The notes beneath the pieces are model-generated. The model made no database searches. It saw only the letters and a program-made list of their open reading frames with translations, and was not told the DNA's origin. This document shows, in pieces, positions 50,563 through 58,223 of a stretch of DNA of 64,000 bases (position 1 is its first letter; every line of letters begins with the position of its first letter). Source of the stretch: UBA10649 sp965278965 (lineage in GTDB: Bacteria > Actinomycetota > Actinomycetes > S36-B12); NCBI GenBank assembly GCA_965278965.1, contig OZ257127.1, positions 2,480,001-2,544,000 on the forward strand, written 5' to 3'. Both the position numbers and the translations under genes were made by a program.

Positions 50563-51096
50563 ATGAGCACAGTGCCGGAGCCGGTGTCGTTCCCGGAGTG
50601 GCTCGACGAGCACGGACCGAGCCTGCGACCGCCGGTCAACAACCGCCAGATCCTGCCGATGGGGGACGACTTCATCGTCCAAGTGGTCGGCGGGCCCAAT
50701 GCGCGCGACGACTTCCACGTCGACCCGTACGAGGAGTACTTCTACCAGGTGACGGGCAACATGCACGTCGTCGTGATGACGCCCGACGGGAGGCGGCGCA
50801 TCGACATCCGCGAGGGCGAGATGTGGCTGCTTCCGCGCGACCTTCCGCACTCACCCCAGCGCCCCGAGCCCGGGTCGATCGGGATCGTCGTGGAGCGGGT
50901 TCGCGAGCCGGGCGTCACCGAACGCTTCCAGTGGTACTGCCCGGCCTGCGACGAGCTCATCCGCTCGGTCGAGCTGCAGGTCGCGGACATCGTCGCCGAT
51001 CTGCCACCGGTCTTCGCGGCCTTCGACCGCGACGAGGCCGGCCGCACGTGTCCACGCTGCGGCACCATCCACCCCGCTCGGACCCCGAGCAGCTGA
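50563..51096 (+). CDS. nbaC: 3-hydroxyanthranilate 3,4-dioxygenase
   Basis: 177 aa; the ATG at 50563 follows AGAGGAG. It opens the ring of 3-hydroxyanthranilate with O2 to give ACMS. The non-heme iron ligands are His52, Glu58 and His96 (FHVDPYEEYFYQ and LPHSPQRP), matching positions 51, 57 and 95 of the Cupriavidus enzyme. The bacterial-type C-terminal rubredoxin-like site is complete: Cys126, Cys129, Cys163 and Cys166. The length is exact for this family. A 44-base gap before the gene gives it its own strong ribosome site. Confidence 0.95.
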   Translation: MSTVPEPVSFPEWLDEHGPSLRPPVNNRQILPMGDDFIVQVVGGPNARDDFHVDPYEEYFYQVTGNMHVVVMTPDGRRRIDIREGEMWLLPRDLPHSPQRPEPGSIGIVVERVREPGVTERFQWYCPACDELIRSVELQVADIVADLPPVFAAFDRDEAGRTCPRCGTIHPARTPSS

Positions 51097-51141
51097 CCGT
51101 CCGGTCACCCCTCCATCCACAACGCACCCAACGGAGCCCGC

Positions 51142-52257
51142 ATGCTGATCGGCGTACCAACGGAGGTCAAGGACCATGAGTACCGCGTCGCGCTCACCCC
51201 ACCGGGGGTCCGCGAGCTCGTCACGCGCGGGCATCGGGTCCGTGTGCAGCGCGGCGCGGGACTCGGGTCCGCGATCGAGGACGCGGACTTCGAGTCGGCC
51301 GGCGCCGAGATCGCTCCGTCCGCGAGCGCCGTCTGGGACGACGCCGAGCTGATCTTGAAGGTGAAGGAGCCCGTTGCGTCCGAGTACGGCTGGCTGCGCG
51401 CCGACCAGCCGATCTTCACGTACCTGCACCTGGCGGCGGATGCGCCTCTGCTCACCGTCCTGCTGGAGCAGCGCGTCACGGCGATCGCATACGAGACGGT
51501 CGAGTCGGCCACTGGTGCACTGCCGCTTCTCGCGCCGATGTCGGAGGTCGCGGGGCGGCTGGCTCCGCAGGTCGGCTCGCAAGCGCTCCTGCGCTCTGCA
51601 GGGGGTCGGGGCGTGCTCCCGGGGGGCGTCCCCGGGGTGTCGCCTGCTGTCGTCATGGTGATCGGCGCTGGTGTCTCGGGCGTCAACGCCGCTCACGTGG
51701 CGCAGGGGATGGGCGCTGATGTCACCCTCCTCGACACAGATGTCGCGCGGCTGCGCAGCGCGGACGCCCTGTTCCGCGGCACCGTCCGGACCGCCGCGTC
51801 GTCGAAGCTGGTCGTCGACCGCCTCCTCCGCGACGCGGACATGGTCATCGGCGCCGTGCTCGTGCCCGGCGACCGGGCCCCGAAGCTCGTGTCCAACCAC
51901 CAGGTCTCCGAGATGAAGGACGGCTCGGTCCTCATCGACATCGCCATCGATCAGGGTGGCTGCTTCGAGGACTCGCGCCCGACCACCCACGACGACCCGA
52001 CCTACCGCGTCCACCGATCGCTGTTCTACTGCGTTGCGAACATGCCGGGGGCCGTCCCGCACACGTCGACCTACGCCCTGACGAACGCGACGCTGCCGTA
52101 CGTCATCGCGATAGCCGATGAGGGGTGGCGGCATGCGCTCCGGTCCCGTCGCGACCTGATGGGCGGCCTCAACACGGCGGACGGTCATGTCACTCACCGC
52201 GCCGTCGGCAAGGCGCATGGGCTCGAGGCCGTCGACCCGCTCGGTGCGTGCGCATGA
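51142..52257 (+). CDS. ald: alanine dehydrogenase
   Basis: 371 aa. It converts L-alanine to pyruvate and ammonia with NAD. The N-terminus MLIGVPTEVKDHEYRVALTP is diagnostic. Catalytic residues Lys75 (LKVKEPV) and His96 (YLHLAAD) are at the positions known in Mycobacterium Ald. The Rossmann loop is VIGAGVSGVNAAHVA, and HTSTYALTNATLPYV is the conserved C-terminal segment. It sits inside the kynurenine operon, which fits a role in reclaiming the alanine released by kynureninase. A general alanine metabolism role is also possible. Confidence 0.92.
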   Translation: MLIGVPTEVKDHEYRVALTPPGVRELVTRGHRVRVQRGAGLGSAIEDADFESAGAEIAPSASAVWDDAELILKVKEPVASEYGWLRADQPIFTYLHLAADAPLLTVLLEQRVTAIAYETVESATGALPLLAPMSEVAGRLAPQVGSQALLRSAGGRGVLPGGVPGVSPAVVMVIGAGVSGVNAAHVAQGMGADVTLLDTDVARLRSADALFRGTVRTAASSKLVVDRLLRDADMVIGAVLVPGDRAPKLVSNHQVSEMKDGSVLIDIAIDQGGCFEDSRPTTHDDPTYRVHRSLFYCVANMPGAVPHTSTYALTNATLPYVIAIADEGWRHALRSRRDLMGGLNTADGHVTHRAVGKAHGLEAVDPLGACA

Positions 52258-53060
52258 CGGGCACGCTGACCGACGACGAGGCGCAGGCCTTCGCCACCGC
52301 GCTCTACGACGCACGGCGCGACCGCGTCGCCATCGACCCGCTGACCGATGCGTGGCCGGCCCTCGGTGTCGAGGACGGCTACGCGATCCAGCAGCACCTG
52401 ACCCGGATGCTGCTCGCCGACGGCGACGCGATCGCGGGCTACAAGCTCGGCCTCACCTCCTCGGCGATGCAGACGTTGCTCGGCGTCGACCAGCCTGACT
52501 TCGGGCCGGTCCTCGCGTCGACGATCTACGACGACGGCGCGGAGATCGACCTCGGGCGGTTCATCGCCCCGCGCATCGAGGCAGAGATCGCGGTCGTCCT
52601 CGATGCCGACCTGACCGGCCCCGGAGTCACGCCGGAAGCGGTGCGGCACGCGACGCGCGGCCTGGTCGCCGCCCTCGAGATCGTCGACTCCCGGATCCGT
52701 GACTGGAGGATCCAGCTGGGTGACACCGTCGCCGATCTCGCGAGCTGCGGGGCGATCGCGCTGGGCACGCGCGTCCTGCCGATCGACGGTCTCGACCCCC
52801 GCCTGGTGGGAATGGTGCTGAGGCGCAACGACGAGGTGCTCGCGACCGGGGCCGGCGCGGCGGCGCTCGGCGATCCGCTCGCCGCAGTCGCCTGGCTCGC
52901 GAACACTCTCGGGCCGATGGGGGTCACGCTCCCGGCCGGGAGCGTGATCATGACCGGCGCGCTGCACGCGATGGTGCCCATTGCGCGGGGCGACGTGTTC
53001 TGCGCCGAGTTCGACCGCCTGGGCCCCGTCACTGTCCGCATCGGTCCGGGTCCGTCGTGA
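52254..53060 (+). CDS. nbaH: 2-oxopent-4-enoate hydratase
   Basis: 268 aa; ATG overlapping the ald stop. It adds water to 2-oxopent-4-enoate to give 4-hydroxy-2-oxovalerate. The sequence follows the XylJ pattern: LGLTSSAMQTLLGVDQPDFG, RIEAEIAVVL (metal-binding acidic pair), EIVDSRIRDWRI and ALHAMVPIARGD. The related decarboxylase shares the fold, but the LGVxQPDFG and VDSRIxDW stretches separate the hydratase. Gene order (this gene, acetaldehyde dehydrogenase, aldolase, decarboxylase) copies xylJ-Q-K-I of meta-cleavage operons, which supports the assignment. Confidence 0.87.
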   Translation: MTGTLTDDEAQAFATALYDARRDRVAIDPLTDAWPALGVEDGYAIQQHLTRMLLADGDAIAGYKLGLTSSAMQTLLGVDQPDFGPVLASTIYDDGAEIDLGRFIAPRIEAEIAVVLDADLTGPGVTPEAVRHATRGLVAALEIVDSRIRDWRIQLGDTVADLASCGAIALGTRVLPIDGLDPRLVGMVLRRNDEVLATGAGAAALGDPLAAVAWLANTLGPMGVTLPAGSVIMTGALHAMVPIARGDVFCAEFDRLGPVTVRIGPGPS

Positions 53061-53971
53061 GATGCGCGATCCTGGGCTCGGGGAACATCGGGACCGACCT
53101 CATGATGAAGCTCCTCACGGACTCACCGCTGGAGCTGGTCGCGCTGGTCGGCATCGACCCGGCGAGTGACGGTCTGGCGCGAGCTCGCGAGCTGGGCGTC
53201 CAGGCGCCTCATGACGGTGCGAGCTGGGTGCTTGACCACGCCGACGAGATCGACCTCGTCTTCGATGCGACGAGCGCCTACGTGCACGCCCGCAACGCCG
53301 GCGCGTTCGCCGAGGCGGGGCTCGTCTCCGTGGACCTCACGCCGGCGGCTGTCGGGCCGAAGGTCGTCCCCTCGGTCAACCTTGACGAGCATCTGGGTGC
53401 CGCGGACGTGAACATGGTGACGTGCGGCGGCCAGGCGACTACCCCGATGGTCCACGCCGTCCGCCGTGCCGTCGACCGGCTGCCCTACGCGGAGATGGTC
53501 TCGACGGTGGCGTCGAGGTCTGCGGGTCCGGGAACCCGTGCCAACATCGATGAGTTCACCAAGACGACGGCCGCCGCGCTCCGGGAAATCGGGGGCGCCG
53601 AGCGCTCGAAGGCCATCATCGTTCTGAATCCGGCCGATCCGCCGATCATGATGCGCAACACCGTCTTCGCCGCCCTGCCGGAGGGCAGCGATCACGACGC
53701 GGTCATCGCCTCGATCCACGAGATGCGGCACGACGTCGCGCGCTACGTCCCGGGGTACCGCCTCAAGAACGACCCGGTCGTCGAGGAGGGACCGTTCGGC
53801 ACGCCGGGCGGTGTCGTCCCGCACCGTGTCGTGATCCTCCTCGAGGTCGAGGGCGCCGGCGACTACCTGCCGCCGTACGCGGGGAACCTGGACATCATGA
53901 CCGCCGCCGCGAGGCGGGTCGGCGAGGCCATTGCCGAACGACGTGCTGCAACGCCGGGAGGGTCGGCATGA
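53057..53971 (+). CDS. nbaJ: acetaldehyde dehydrogenase (acylating)
   Basis: 304 aa; GTG overlapping the hydratase stop. It turns acetaldehyde, CoA and NAD into acetyl-CoA. The NAD loop is CAILGSGNIGTDLMMKL, the catalytic Cys123 is in NMVTCGGQATTP, and FKTTAAALREIGGAE-like plus NPADPPIMMRNTVF segments are typical of DmpF/MhpF. It normally forms a channelling complex with the aldolase encoded by the next gene, so that free acetaldehyde is not released. The next ATG overlaps its stop. Confidence 0.93.
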   Translation: MRCAILGSGNIGTDLMMKLLTDSPLELVALVGIDPASDGLARARELGVQAPHDGASWVLDHADEIDLVFDATSAYVHARNAGAFAEAGLVSVDLTPAAVGPKVVPSVNLDEHLGAADVNMVTCGGQATTPMVHAVRRAVDRLPYAEMVSTVASRSAGPGTRANIDEFTKTTAAALREIGGAERSKAIIVLNPADPPIMMRNTVFAALPEGSDHDAVIASIHEMRHDVARYVPGYRLKNDPVVEEGPFGTPGGVVPHRVVILLEVEGAGDYLPPYAGNLDIMTAAARRVGEAIAERRAATPGGSA

Positions 53972-55008
53972 CGACACCTAGCGACTTCCGCCTGATCGAC
54001 TCCACCCTCCGAGACGGATCCCATGCCGTGTCGCACCAGTACACGGCCGAACAGGTGACGGCGATCGTCCGGGGCCTCGACCGTGCTGGCGTGCAGGTGA
54101 TCGAGGTTGCGCACGGCGATGGTCTCGGCGGCTCGTCGTTCACGTATGGCTTCTCGAAGGAGCCTGAGATCGAGCTGATTGCTCGTGCGTGCGAGGCGAC
54201 GACGAATGCGCAGATCGCCTGCCTCCTGCTGCCGGGGATCGGGGTGGCCGACGACCTGCGCCAGGTGCGCGAGCTCGGCGTCGACGTCGCCCGTATCGCC
54301 GTGCACTGCACCGAGGCCGACATCACCCAGCAGCATCTGAAGGCGGCGAAGTCGTTGGGGATGGAGGCGATCGGCTTCCTCATGCTGGCGCACATGAACT
54401 CGCCCGAGGGGCTCGTCGAGCAGGCGCTCCTCATGCAGTCGTACGGGGCGGATGCCGTCTACATCGCCGACTCGGCGGGGGCGATGACGACCGAGGACGT
54501 CCGGACGCGCATCGATGCGCTCGTGGGTGCGCTCGACGTCCCGGTAGGCCTGCACGCCCACAACAACCTGTCGATGGCGGTCGCGAACTCGATCGCGGCG
54601 TTCGAGGAAGGCGCGACCAACCTCGACGGCACGAGTGCGGGCCTGGGTGCAGGGGCTGGCAACTGCCCGACCGAGATCCTTGCGGCGGTCTCGGAGCGGT
54701 ACGGCATCTCGACGGGGGTGGACGCGCTCGCGTTGATGGACGTGGCCGAGGACGTCGTCCGTCCGATCATGCCCCGCCAGCAGGTCATCGACCGGGCCGG
54801 TCTCATCCTCGGCTACGCCGGCGTCTACGGCTCGTTCCTGCTGCACGCGGAGCGCGCGGCGGCGAGGTACGGCGTCTCGCAGGCGGAGATCCTCATGGAG
54901 CTCGGTCGTCGTCGAGTCGTCGGCGGGCAGGAAGACATGATCATCGACGTCGCGCTGGAGCTGGCACGTCGTCACGCTGAGGCGGAGGACACAGATGGCG
55001 GACGTTGA
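53968..55008 (+). CDS. nbaI: 4-hydroxy-2-oxovalerate aldolase
   Basis: 346 aa; ATG overlapping the preceding stop. It splits 4-hydroxy-2-oxovalerate into pyruvate and acetaldehyde. The DmpG/MhpE signature is complete: DSTLRDGSHA (Arg15, Asp16 metal ligand), GLHAHNNLSMAVANS (His196 and His198 ligands) and the C-terminal communication domain (VLRP-like VVRPIMPRQQVIDRAGLILGYAGVYGSFLLHAERAA). It forms the channelling complex with the acetaldehyde dehydrogenase. The last 14 bases overlap the decarboxylase gene. Confidence 0.94.
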   Translation: MTTPSDFRLIDSTLRDGSHAVSHQYTAEQVTAIVRGLDRAGVQVIEVAHGDGLGGSSFTYGFSKEPEIELIARACEATTNAQIACLLLPGIGVADDLRQVRELGVDVARIAVHCTEADITQQHLKAAKSLGMEAIGFLMLAHMNSPEGLVEQALLMQSYGADAVYIADSAGAMTTEDVRTRIDALVGALDVPVGLHAHNNLSMAVANSIAAFEEGATNLDGTSAGLGAGAGNCPTEILAAVSERYGISTGVDALALMDVAEDVVRPIMPRQQVIDRAGLILGYAGVYGSFLLHAERAAARYGVSQAEILMELGRRRVVGGQEDMIIDVALELARRHAEAEDTDGGR

Positions 55009-55771
55009 CGACCTGGCGGCTGAGCTGATCTCCGCCCAATCGGACCGGCGTGCGATCACGGCCCTCACGGACAGGTACTCGGGCGTGGACTCGGCTCTCG
55101 CGTACTCGGTCCAGGATGCGGTGGTCGCTGCTCGACGGCAGGCCGGTGCGCGCATCGTCGGGGCGAAGCTCGGCTTGACGAGCAAGGCCAAGCAACGGCA
55201 GATGAAGGTGGACGAGCCGCTCTACGGGATCCTCACCGACGACATGCGAATCGCGTCGGGAGCAGTCGTCCGCCGTGACGACTACATCCAGCCGCGGTGC
55301 GAGCCTGAGATCGCGTTCCTCCTCGGTGCCGACCTCGAAGGCGAGGACGTCGGATCCGACGATGTGCTCGCGGCGACCGCTCTCGTGTTCCCGGCCATCG
55401 ACGTGCTCGACTCGCGCTTCGCCGGCTACACGTTCACTATCGACGACGTGATCGCCGACAACGCGTCCAGCGCCGGCTTCACACTCGGGGGCGACGGGAT
55501 CCGCCCGGTCGACTTCGACCTGCGACTTGTGGGGTGCGTGCTCGAGCTCAACGGAGCCCTGGTCGCGACCGCCGCGGGAGCAGCGGTCCTCGGCGACCCG
55601 GCGAGCTCGGTCGCTTGGATGGTGCGCCAGCTCGCGGTCCGCGGGCGAGGCCTTGCGGCCGGCGAGGTCGTCCTAGCGGGGGCCCTCACGGAGGCGGTGG
55701 CCGTGGCCCCCGGGGATCGGGTCGTTGCTCACTTCGACCGCCTCGGAGCGGCATCGATCACGTGGGCCTGA
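54995..55771 (+). CDS. nbaG: 2-oxo-3-hexenedioate (4-oxalocrotonate) decarboxylase
   Basis: 258 aa; the last gene of the operon. It decarboxylates 4-oxalocrotonate to 2-oxopent-4-enoate, feeding the hydratase encoded upstream. The sequence follows XylI/DmpH: GAKLGLTSKAKQRQMKVDEPLYG, PRCEPEIAFLLG, IDVLDSRFAGYTF and VIADNASSAGF; ADNASS and the MKVDEPLYG stretch separate it from the hydratase. In other organisms the two proteins form a complex. It is followed by about 90 bases before the second repeated element, with only a weak GATCC/GGATC hairpin (55802-55818) as a terminator candidate. Confidence 0.88.
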   Translation: MADVDDLAAELISAQSDRRAITALTDRYSGVDSALAYSVQDAVVAARRQAGARIVGAKLGLTSKAKQRQMKVDEPLYGILTDDMRIASGAVVRRDDYIQPRCEPEIAFLLGADLEGEDVGSDDVLAATALVFPAIDVLDSRFAGYTFTIDDVIADNASSAGFTLGGDGIRPVDFDLRLVGCVLELNGALVATAAGAAVLGDPASSVAWMVRQLAVRGRGLAAGEVVLAGALTEAVAVAPGDRVVAHFDRLGAASITWA

Positions 55772-55850
55772 TGTGCCCGTTGGTTGAAGGATCGTGGCGC
55801 TGATCCAGGAGACGGATCTACGTCTGAGCACCGAGCCACGTACTAGGTAC

Positions 55851-55863
55851 CGATCCAGCATGC
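55851..55863 (+). repeat. short direct repeat left of element copy 2
   Basis: CGATCCAGCATGC here matches CGATCCAGATGC at 56413-56424 except for one missing base. The pair brackets element copy 2 immediately on both sides and could be a target-site duplication. At this length a coincidence cannot be excluded. Confidence 0.4.
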
Positions 55864-56411
55864 CTTTCGTCGGTCATGGTTGCGCATGACGATGCCCAAA
55901 CCGGCCGCGAGCGGGTTTGCGGTTCGACGTCCCCCGGCGGGCGTGGAGGGGCGACGTGCCGTTCTCGTTGGTACCGTCGCCCACCAGCCCTGCAACGGGA
56001 TGGGAGGGGGTGCTTTGAGCCGGGACCTCGACTCCGTCGTGGCCGACGCCGTCCGCGGGGGCTTCGTCGTCGAGTCGCGAAGCGGATCCGCCGTCGTCAT
56101 CGTGAAGCGGCAGCAGACCTCGGCCGGGCTGGTCCTCGGCCGTCTCGCCGTCATCGTCTTCTTCGCGGCGTTCGGCCTAGCGCTGGGAGCCCTCACCCCT
56201 GTCGCCTACATCTTCCTGCTCATCCCGCTCGCCGTGATCGTCCTGTGGGTCGTCGCGGCGCGCAAGCCACCGGCCCGCTACCGGCTGACCATCGACCCGA
56301 ACGGCGACCTGGTTCGCGAACGGATCTGAGACCGCGAACTCGCCGTCAGGAACGGGTCTTGACGGAACTCGCGCGACTGCGATCGGCGTGGCGGGAGTGA
56401 CGGCAACGTCG
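55863..56411 (+). mobile_element. small repeated element, copy 2 (short form)
   Basis: About 549 bases aligned with copy 1 (28552-29295), in the same orientation and about 27 kb away. It lacks the 195-base segment of copy 1; the junction lies at the ACGGGA/ATGGGAG boundary near 56000, where a short repeat in copy 1 could have mediated a deletion. It contains the second membrane protein gene. Together the two copies bracket the GGDEF-EAL, putA, LysR and kynurenine genes. Confidence 0.5.
56015..56329 (+). CDS. small two-helix membrane protein, copy 2
   Basis: 104 aa, matching the product of 28898-29212 at 99 of 104 residues (changes such as Thr to Pro near the C-terminus). The start codon is TTG where copy 1 has ATG, still preceded by GGGAGG. 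A 20-codon leader frame starting at GTG 55956 (after GGAGGGG) ends with TGA overlapping this TTG, so translation could be coupled. An in-frame ATG at 56000 is an alternative start. The frame is intact and the membrane hairpin is unchanged, so the gene looks functional. The role is unknown. Confidence 0.72.
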   Translation: MSRDLDSVVADAVRGGFVVESRSGSAVVIVKRQQTSAGLVLGRLAVIVFFAAFGLALGALTPVAYIFLLIPLAVIVLWVVAARKPPARYRLTIDPNGDLVRERI

Positions 56412-56412
56412 G

Positions 56413-56424
56413 CGATCCAGATGC
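56413..56424 (+). repeat. short direct repeat right of element copy 2
   Basis: CGATCCAGATGC is the partner of CGATCCAGCATGC at 55851-55863. It lies 1 base after the end of the homology shared with copy 1. Confidence 0.4.
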
Positions 56425-56483
56425 TGCAGTTGTAGTCGCAAGAGACCGGCGTAGTGACCAGAACCGCAGCACCCGGGCGCGGG

Positions 56484-56993
56484 CTACCGTTGCGTTTGGA
56501 TCTGCGCCTGGTCGGATTCGACGAGGTCCGGCATCGACAGTGCGGGCGTGCGGGGCCACGCCCATGCGGAGCGCAGGATGAAGGCCAGGATCAGCACCTC
56601 GACACCGATGGTCAGGCCGTAGTAGAAGGCCCAGTCCGAGGACGCCCCAGCCGCGTTGAAAACCATGACGGGGATGTACACCGATGCGACCACGAGGTTC
56701 GTGGCGCGGTTCACCCGGGCGGACAGCGTCATGGAGGCCATCACCATCAGGGCCGGGATCGCGATGACCACGAAGAAGATGGACATCAGTGTTCCGCTGA
56801 TCTCGAACTCAAAGATGTCGCCACCGCGGATCACGTCGATCTCGCCTGGCTGGTAGAGGTGGAAGTAGTCGATGTAGATGACAAGGAACATGAGGCTGGT
56901 CCATGCGGCGGCGAGCTTGCCCTGCACGGGGATCGGCCGGGTGTCGAGTTGCTTCGAGGTGTTCGTTCGGATGGTCATCGGTTCTGCTTTCAT
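56484..56993 (-). CDS. DUF6326-type membrane protein
   Basis: 169 aa from the ATG at 56993; an ATG at 56978 would shorten it by 5 residues. Four membrane helices are visible: LAAAWTSLMFLVIYIDYFHLY, LMSIFFVVIAIPALMVMASM, NLVVASVYIPVMVFNAAG and YGLTIGVEVLILAFILRSAW. The first helix with the WTSLMFLxIYxDYFxLYxPG pattern fits the DUF6326 family, which has no known function. It is read on the minus strand after the oxidoreductase gene, with a 75-base gap, so they may share a transcript. Confidence 0.72.
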   Translation of the reverse strand: MKAEPMTIRTNTSKQLDTRPIPVQGKLAAAWTSLMFLVIYIDYFHLYQPGEIDVIRGGDIFEFEISGTLMSIFFVVIAIPALMVMASMTLSARVNRATNLVVASVYIPVMVFNAAGASSDWAFYYGLTIGVEVLILAFILRSAWAWPRTPALSMPDLVESDQAQIQTQR

Positions 56994-57068
56994 CAGGAGC
57001 GGACCTTCTGCCCGCTAACGGCTGGTCTGGACATGCGCACGGTCGCGTCGTTCTCGTCGAGCCGGTCG

Positions 57069-58109
57069 TCAGAGGGTGATCAGGACCTTGCCTCGGGCGT
57101 GACCGGCCGCGATGTAGCGCAAGGCCTCTCCGGCTTCGGTGAGGGAGTACGTGCGGTCGATGAGGGGCGTGACCTGCCCGGTCACAAGCAGGTCGGCCAG
57201 GGTGAGCAGGTCCTGTCGCTTCTCGACCGACACGAAGGGCCGCAGCCGCTGACGGGTGAACGCGGACAGCGCGCGCGCTTTGACGATCCGACCGATCGGG
57301 CCGAGCACACGGCCGCCGCGCCCGCTGTTGGGGATCAGGGTGCCCGTGGGTGTCAGCGCTCGGCGTACAGCCGCCAAGGGCTGGGCCTCCACGTTGTCGA
57401 GGATGACGTCGTAGCGCATACCGGCCTGGGTGAAATCGGTCTCCGTGTAGTCGACGACGTGATCGGCTCCAAGTGACCGGACCAGGCCGACGTTGCGGGT
57501 GCTGCACACCCCCGTCACCTCGGCACCGAACGCCTTGGCGATCTGGACGGCGAAGGAACCCACGCCGCCCGACGCGCCCGTGACCAGCACCGTCTGGCCC
57601 GGTCGAACGTCCGCGATCCTGCGCAACGCCTGCAACGCCGTCAGCGCCGACGTGGGCACCGCTGCCGCGTCCGCGACGGACACGTTGGCGGGGACGGGCA
57701 CGAGGTGGTCCGCCGGTACGCAGGCGTACTCCGCGAGCGTGCCCGTCGTGCTCCAGCCGAACACCGCGTCGCCGGGGCGAAAGGCGGTGACATCGTCCCC
57801 GGCGGCTGCCACCACGCCGGCGAGGTCCCGGCCGGGAATGCCCTGTCGCGGCCGGCGGAGGCCGTACGCCAGCCGCACTACATACGGCTCACCGGTCATG
57901 ACGAAGTAGTCGCCGGGATGCACCGAGGCCGCGCCGATGCGGACGAGCACATCGCCTCGACCCGGCTGGGGACGCGCAACGTCGGACGTCTGGAGCGCTG
58001 AGGGAGGGCCGTAGCGGTGCTGGATGGCGGCCCGCATCGTCGTCGGCCCGGCGGTGCCCACCCCCGGCACCAGGCCTGGCCCGGCGTTGGATCGCTGCTC
58101 GGTTCCCAT
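57069..58109 (-). CDS. zinc-independent NADPH:quinone-type oxidoreductase (MDR family)
   Basis: 346 aa from the ATG at 58109, which follows GGAGGAG; an ATG at 58127 is weaker. The N-terminal GroES-like domain runs to about residue 140 (MRAAIQHRYGPPSALQ, GRDLAGVVAAAGDDVTAFRPGDAVFGW). The NADP-binding loop is VLVTGASGGVGSFAVQIAKAFGAEV. No structural zinc cysteine cluster is present. IDRTYSLTEAGEALRYIAAGHARGKVLI closes the protein. It reduces quinones or enones in the cytoplasm. It is divergent from a TetR regulator with GTAC-rich operators between them, so expression is probably inducible by a toxic compound. Confidence 0.87.
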   Translation of the reverse strand: MGTEQRSNAGPGLVPGVGTAGPTTMRAAIQHRYGPPSALQTSDVARPQPGRGDVLVRIGAASVHPGDYFVMTGEPYVVRLAYGLRRPRQGIPGRDLAGVVAAAGDDVTAFRPGDAVFGWSTTGTLAEYACVPADHLVPVPANVSVADAAAVPTSALTALQALRRIADVRPGQTVLVTGASGGVGSFAVQIAKAFGAEVTGVCSTRNVGLVRSLGADHVVDYTETDFTQAGMRYDVILDNVEAQPLAAVRRALTPTGTLIPNSGRGGRVLGPIGRIVKARALSAFTRQRLRPFVSVEKRQDLLTLADLLVTGQVTPLIDRTYSLTEAGEALRYIAAGHARGKVLITL

Positions 58110-58142
58110 CGAAGCTCCTCCGTCCATCTGCGATCACCGGCT

Positions 58143-58187
58143 CGTACAGCGTACGTCGTACGCCGTACCATGCTCGTACGCTGTACG
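58143..58187. promoter_or_regulatory. TetR operator cluster between divergent genes
   Basis: CGTACAGCGTACG (58143-58155) and CGTACGCTGTACG (58175-58187) are exact inverted copies of each other, and each is itself nearly palindromic around GTAC halves. GTACGTCGTAC (58151-58161) overlaps the first. The spacing places a repressor on both promoters of the oxidoreductase/tetR pair. Which protein binds is inferred from position. Confidence 0.65.
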
Positions 58188-58223
58188 GTTGTCAAGCCGT
58201 TTGTGGGAGCGAGGAGGTGGTCC

